From Chelonoidis abingdonii (Eukaryota; Chordata; Testudines; Testudinidae): DNA of 64,000 nt. The stretch is from positions 144,667,943-144,731,942 of the forward strand of contig NC_133773.1 in the NCBI RefSeq assembly GCF_003597395.2, given 5' to 3'. Below the pieces are notes generated by a model that saw only the letters and a program-made list of their open reading frames with translations, was not told where the DNA came from and made no database searches. Positions 48,001 through 54,000 of this stretch are shown here, piece after piece. Each line of letters begins with the position of its first letter. The stretch's first letter is position 1. Both the position numbers and the translations under genes were made by a program.

Positions 48001-51000
48001 ACTCCGGGATAGCTGCAGGGAACAGAAAGCAGAGCAGGAAGTTACGACAGTCAGCAAGAAGCATGAAACCTTTGCAGAAGCGCTCAGCATTCAAGCTGTG
48101 GGTCATCACACTTACATGCCTGCAGTGCCTTCAGCTGAAGGGTCCCCATGTGTGTTCCAACCCCCCGGGAGGGACCCAGCACCCTCAAATACCTCGACAT
48201 CTATGGGAGTCGAGAGTGCCTTGTGCCTTTTAGGGCCGTATCCCGGGACTAAGTCATCTGCTCCAGAAAAGCAGCCACCACTGGTAGCTTTATGCATTTA
48301 TACCACAGTATTACCAACTCCTGCGATTGTACCACAAGTCTCATGTGAATTAGTATTCCCCTTCAAGCCCCAGCTCCTGGAGTCATGTGAGGATGTGAGA
48401 CTCCACCATTCATTGTTTTTTAAAAACGTCTCTTGATTTTTAAGCCAAGCCATGTCATGCCAAGAACCCTAGGTCTCAACTGAACACTGGTGTAGCTGGA
48501 AACCAATCTGGCTCAGCTGTGTGTTAGTGTTGTTCAGATAGGTATTGGAATGATAAGAATGTGTTTGGTATACAGACTTTATGGACTGCTTGTCAATTGC
48601 TGCCTGCATTAATCTCATTTACAATACCCATATCCCATGTGATAAGGTGACATTTAAGTGTTTGCTCTGTAACTGCGAATCACCAGATGGGAAAGGACCA
48701 TTAATGAGCATGAAATACTAGGGGCCAACAGGAGGTGTTGTCTCCTGTCCCTCAAAGGAGGCCCATCTACGCCAGATGAGCTATTGTAGAATATCAGGGG
48801 ATAAAAGAGTTTGTTGTTTGCTCTCCACCCCACGAAGAGGAGAAGTGCAAATGAATTCCTCCCAAAAGCTGAATTTGCAGCTGTAAGCAGAAGCGGGGAA
48901 GGAATAAAAAGCCCTGACAAGGAGGAACTGTATCTTTCGTGCTGCTTGGACTCTGAGGAGCAAGGATTACTAGGCATAAGCAAAAGATCCCCAGTTCTTG
49001 GCCTGAGTTAGCCCTAAAAGACACACAGAGCTTGCTTATTATAGAAACTTCTATGACTTTTTGAAACTTAAGATCGGAACTCATGTGTGTATCTGTGTTT
49101 ACCTGCTTTAACCTTGTAAATAACTCTAATTTCCTTTTCCTACTTAATTAATCTTTAGACAGCAGCAAAGAATCCTGTGGCACCTTATAGACTAACAAAT
49201 GTATTGGAGCATGAGCTTTCGTGGGTGAATATGCACTTCATCGGATGCATGTAGTGGAAATTTCCAGAGGAAGGTATAAATATGCAAGGAAGAATCAGGC
49301 GAGAGATAACAAGGTTAGTTCAATCAGGGAGGATGAGGCCCTCTTCTAGCAGTTGAGGTGTGAACACCAGGGGAGAAGAAACTGCTTTTGTAGTTGACAA
49401 GCCATTCACAGTCTTTGTTCAACCCTGAGCTGATGGTGTCAAATTTGCAGATGAACTGAAGCTCAGCAGTTTCTCTTTGAAGTCTGAGCCTGAAGTTTTT
49501 TTGCTGCAGGATCTCTACCTTTAAATCTGCTAGTGTATGTCCAGGGAGGTTGAAGTGTTCTCCTAGAGGTTTTTGTATATTGCCATTCCTAATATCTGAT
49601 TTGTGTCCATTTATCCTTTTACATAGTGTGATACAGCATGGCCAGAGGGCAGCATAAGAGTGTTAGCAGGGGGCCTTATTCCCTGCCAAGGGAGGAAGGT
49701 TTGCTTTAGATTAACTAGAACAGCTGTGGCCAATTAGAGCACCTGACTCCAATTAGAGCACCTGACTTCAGTTAGAGCACCTGACTCCAGTCATGGGATA
49801 TAAACCCCTGCTTCAGTCAGACAGGGGGTGGTAGTTGAAGGAGAAAGGTTGGATTGGAGCAGAGTGCAGATTGCAGAAGAGAAGAGTTTGTCCAGAGAGA
49901 AATAGAAGGTTTGGAGGAGTGCTGCGGTGGATTGGGAAGCCCAACAGAAACCCTAGGTAAGGGGCACCAGGCTTGTATAGAAGAGAGGCGAGAAGCCCTT
50001 CACAAGCTGACGGGTATGAGAGGGAAGTAACCCAGGGGAAGAAACCGCTAGTCAAGTGGTTCACCACAACCCCAGGGCCCCTGGGTTGGGACCTGGAGTA
50101 GAGGGCGGGCCCAGGTCCCTCCCTCTCCACTCCCCTCCTCCAAGGACACTAGGGGAGTGATTAAGAACTGGTTCAGAGGCAAGCAATAGCGCCCTGAACC
50201 TACCCCAGAGAAGAGAAAGCACGAGACCCAGAGAACAATACCAGCAATTTGCCACAATAGGGACTGCCCAGTTTGGTCGATGTACATAGCAGAGGGGCAT
50301 TGCTGGCATATGCTGGCGTATATTATATTGGTGGATGTGCAGGTGAATGAACTGGTGATGGTGTGAATGATCTGGTTAGGTCCTGTGACAGCATAGCTAT
50401 GTGGGGGATGGGATAGCTCAGTGGTTTGAGCATTGGCCTGCTAAACCAGGGTTGTGAGCTCAATCCTTGAGGGAGCCACTTAGGGATCTGGGGCAAAAAT
50501 CAGTACTTAGTCCTGCTAGTGAAGGCAGCAGCTGGCCTCAATGACCCTTTGGTGTTCGTTCTAGTTCTAGGAGATAAGATATTTCCATTATTAGAATAGC
50601 AGGCAGAGTTGGCATTGAGGTTTGTTGCATGGATTGGTTCCTGAGTTAGAGTTACTATGGTGCAGTTACTGGTGAAAATATGCTTCAGGTTGTCTGTGGG
50701 CAAGGACTGGCCCACCACCAAAGGCCTGTGAAAGTGTGGGATCGTTGTCCAGGATGGGTTGTAGATCACTGATGATGCATTGGAGGGGTTTTAGCTGGGG
50801 ACTGTATGTGATGGCCACTGGAATTCTGTTGGTTTCTTTCTTGGGCTCATCTTGGAGTAGGAGGCTTCTGGGTACACGAAAGCTCATACTCCAATACATC
50901 TGTTAGTCTATGAGGTGCCACAGGACTCTTTGCTGCTTTTACAGATCCAGACCAACACGACTGCCCCTCTGATACTTAATCTTTAGACAGTTTATTGTAG

Positions 51001-54000
51001 GATTGGCTACAAGCATTGTCAGATCTAAGGTGCAACTGATCTGAGGTAAGTGACTGGTCCTTTGGGAGTGGGAGTAACCTGGATATTGTTGTGATCTTTG
51101 GTGTGAGGGACCATCTGTCACAAGGGCAGCTCACCTGGGTGGCAAGAGAGATCAGAGCACCCAAAGGGACTGTCTGTGACTCCATATTCAGGCTGTTATA
51201 ACATCTGAGAAGTTTACACTTGATAATTGGTTAGTGAAATCTAAGTATAAAACTCACAGCCAATTTGGGGTTTGTTCCCTGCTTCTTAGCAGCCTGCCCT
51301 GAGGCTGGTCCTCATGCCCCCTGAGCCCACGCACGACAGCCTGCCAAGCCAATCTCATGAGTTTTTAGGGGTCTGACTCAGAACTGTGGCGTGGTTGGGG
51401 CTGGCGATGGCTTTGCATCACTTTACCCACCTGTGACCCGTGTCAGTTGGCTCAACGAGCCCTAGGAGGCGGTGGGTAGCTACTGTCCTACTGGCCGGTG
51501 TCTGTCACTAGTGAATTAGCGGAGGGAGGGACGCCGGCAAAGGTCTATGCGGCTGTTAGGCAGAGGAGTGCTGGCAAGAGTCTATAGCGCTACTGAGATT
51601 TTGCTACCTAAGGTGGGTTGGCCAGGGTAGGGGAATGTAGACCCACCCAACTCCACTGCATTCCAGCCCAGGGCCCAGACAGTGGCAGGGTGAGGGTCCT
51701 GCCACCGGATCAGCGGGGTCCCTCTGCAACATGCTGACCAAATAGACTCATTGCACTGTGCAGTTCTGTCCCTGGGCACCTTCCTACCCACTCCCTTGAC
51801 CGAGTTCCTCTGGTCCCTCCAGTTCCTCCAGGTACTCTGCTGCTGGCTGCTCCAGCTCCCCCTCCACCTCCACCTCAGGCTCCTCCAGCTCCTCTGGGTA
51901 ATCTGCTGCTGGCAGCTCCAGCTCCCCCTCCACCTCAGGCTCCTCCAGCTCCTCCGGGTACTCGGCTGCTAGCAGCTCCAGCTCCCCCTCCACCTCAGGC
52001 TCCTCCAGCTCCTCCGGGTACTTGGCTGCTAGCAGCTCCAGCTCCCCCTCCACCTCAGGCTCCTCCAGCTCCTCCGGGTACTTGGCTGCTAGCAGCTCCA
52101 GCTCCCCCTCCACCTCAGGCTCCTCCAGCTCCTCCGGGTACTTGGCTGCTAGCAGCTCCAGCTCCCCCTCCACCTCAGGCTCCTCCAGCTCCTCCGGGTA
52201 CTTGGCTGCTAGCAGCTCCAGCTCCCCCTCCACCTCAGGCTCCTCCAGCTCCTCTGGGTACTTGGCTGCTAGCAGCTCCAGCTCCCCCTCCACCTCAGGC
52301 TCCTCCAGCTCCTCCGGGTACTTGGCTGCTAGCAGCTCCAGCTCCCCCTCCACCTCAGGCTCCTCCAGCTCCTCTGGGTACTTGGCTGCTAGCAGCTCCA
52401 GCTCCCCCTCCACCTCAGGCTCCTCCAGCTCCTCTGGGTACTTGGCTGCTAGCAGCTCCAGCTCCCCCTCCACCTCAGGCTCCTCCAGCTCCTCTGGGTA
52501 CTTGGCTGCTAGCAGCTCCAGCTCCCCCTCCACCTCAGGCTCCTCCAGCTCCTCTGGGTACTTGGCTGCTAGCAGCTCCAGCTCCCCCTCCACCTCAGGC
52601 TCCTCCAGCTCCTCCGGGTACTCGGCTGCTAGCAGCTCCAGCTCCCCCTCCACCTCAGGCTCCTCCAGCTCCTCTGGGTACTTGGCTGCTAGCAGCTCCA
52701 GCTCCCCCTCCACCTCAGGCTCCTCCAGCTCCTCTGGGTACTTGGCTGCTAGCAGCTCCAGCTCCCCCTCCACCTCAGGCTCCTCCAGCTCCTCTGGGTA
52801 CTTGGCTGCTAGCAGCTCCAGCTCCCCCTCCACCTCAGGCTCCTCCAGCTCCTCTGGGTACTTGGCTGCTAGCAGCTCCAGCTCCCCCTCCACCTCAGGC
52901 TCCTCCAGCTCCTCCGGGTACTCGGCTGCTAGCAGCTCCAGCTCCCCCTCCACCTCAGGCTCCTCCAGCTCCTCTGGGTACTTGGCTGCTAGCAGCTCCA
53001 GCTCCCCCTCCACCTCAGGCTCCTCCAGCTCCTCTGGGTACTTGGCTGCTAGCAGCTCCAGCTCCCCCTCCACCTCAGGCTCCTCCAGCTCCTCTGGGTA
53101 CTTGGCTGCTAGCAGCTCCAGCTCCCCCTCCACCTCAGGCTCCTCCAGCTCCTCTGGGTACTTGGCTGCTAGCAGCTCCAGCTCCCCCTCCACCTCAGGC
53201 TCCTCCAGCTCCTCCGGGTACTCGGCTGCTAGCAGCTCCAGCTCCCCCTCCACCTCAGGCTCCTCCAGCTCCTCTGGGTACTTGGCTGCTAGCAGCTCCA
53301 GCTCCCCCTCCACCTCAGGCTCCTCCAGCTCCTCTGGGTACTTGGCTGCTAGCAGCTCCAGCTCCCCCTCCACCTCAGGCTCCTCCAGCTCCTCCGGGTA
53401 CTCGGCTGCTAGCAGCTCCAGCTCCGCCTCCGCCTCAGGCTCTTCCAGGTACTTGGTGGCGGGCAGCCCTGGTAGCCCCAGTCCTTCCTCCAGGTCAGGT
53501 TTCTCCTGGTCCAGGGCCTCCCCTGGCTCAGCAGTAGGATCTGAAGGGAGCAGCCAATGGTCTGCGTCTGCCTCCCTCCCTGGTGCTGCTCTGACTGGGC
53601 TAAGGGCCCTGCCCTCTATACGTCCTATTCCACCCCTCCCCTTCCGGCAGGTGGAGTAAGCTTGGTCTGGCCCCGCTCCCTCAGGCTGAGAGAGCGGCTC
53701 TTTACCCCCAGGTCTGGAGGGAAGCCGCGCTAGCTCCCCACACCACCTTTCCTCATTGCGAGGATTGACCGCAGGGCTCAAACAGGCGTGCAAGGAAGCG
53801 AAAGCCCTGGGAGCCATGCTGGCCAATGAAAGCAGTTGGGAGCCCAGGAAAGAAGGCTCCATGTATGTTACTATCTGGGCTTAGCAGGGAACAATCTGAC
53901 TTGGACTGGAGGAGTGTCCGGGGGAGACAGACAAAGTGTGACTTTTCCATCTCTTAACATCTCTGACTGATGCGATGCAGGAAGCTGGGGCGCCGGTGGT

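Larger units (their letters stand above)
49163..50975 (-). mobile_element. Penelope-like element with inverted ends, 15-bp TSD
   Basis: TTAATCTTTAGACAG flanks both sides (49148-49162 and 50976-50990). The minus strand carries the GIY-YIG endonuclease region of a PLE: AAACGGATAAATGGACACAA-type sequence near 49605 and, further on, GATGTACATAGCAGAGGGGC near 50278. The tail motif TATAGACTAACA sits at the left end and its inverse at the right end (50900-50975). A solo LTR and a SINE are nested inside. No intact frame remains. Confidence 0.9.
48455..51315 (+). mobile_element. LTR-like interspersed repeat, copy 2, split by a PLE
   Basis: Homologous to 7722-8765 in the same orientation. A PLE interrupts it at 49163-50975. 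The TTAATCTTTAGACAG duplication marks the break. Confidence 0.65.

Noticed and set aside
50404..50585. tRNA gene
   Set aside because: The A and B boxes belong to a SINE head with a non-tRNA body; no cloverleaf could be folded by eye.
51838..53453. CRISPR-like regular repeats
   Set aside because: There are no spacers; units are contiguous 60-bp tandem copies in a vertebrate genome.
52022..53659. Ser-rich 545-codon frame on the plus strand
   Set aside because: It is the antisense of the 60-bp array; a 60-bp period without stops opens it automatically, and it lacks a unique N-terminus.
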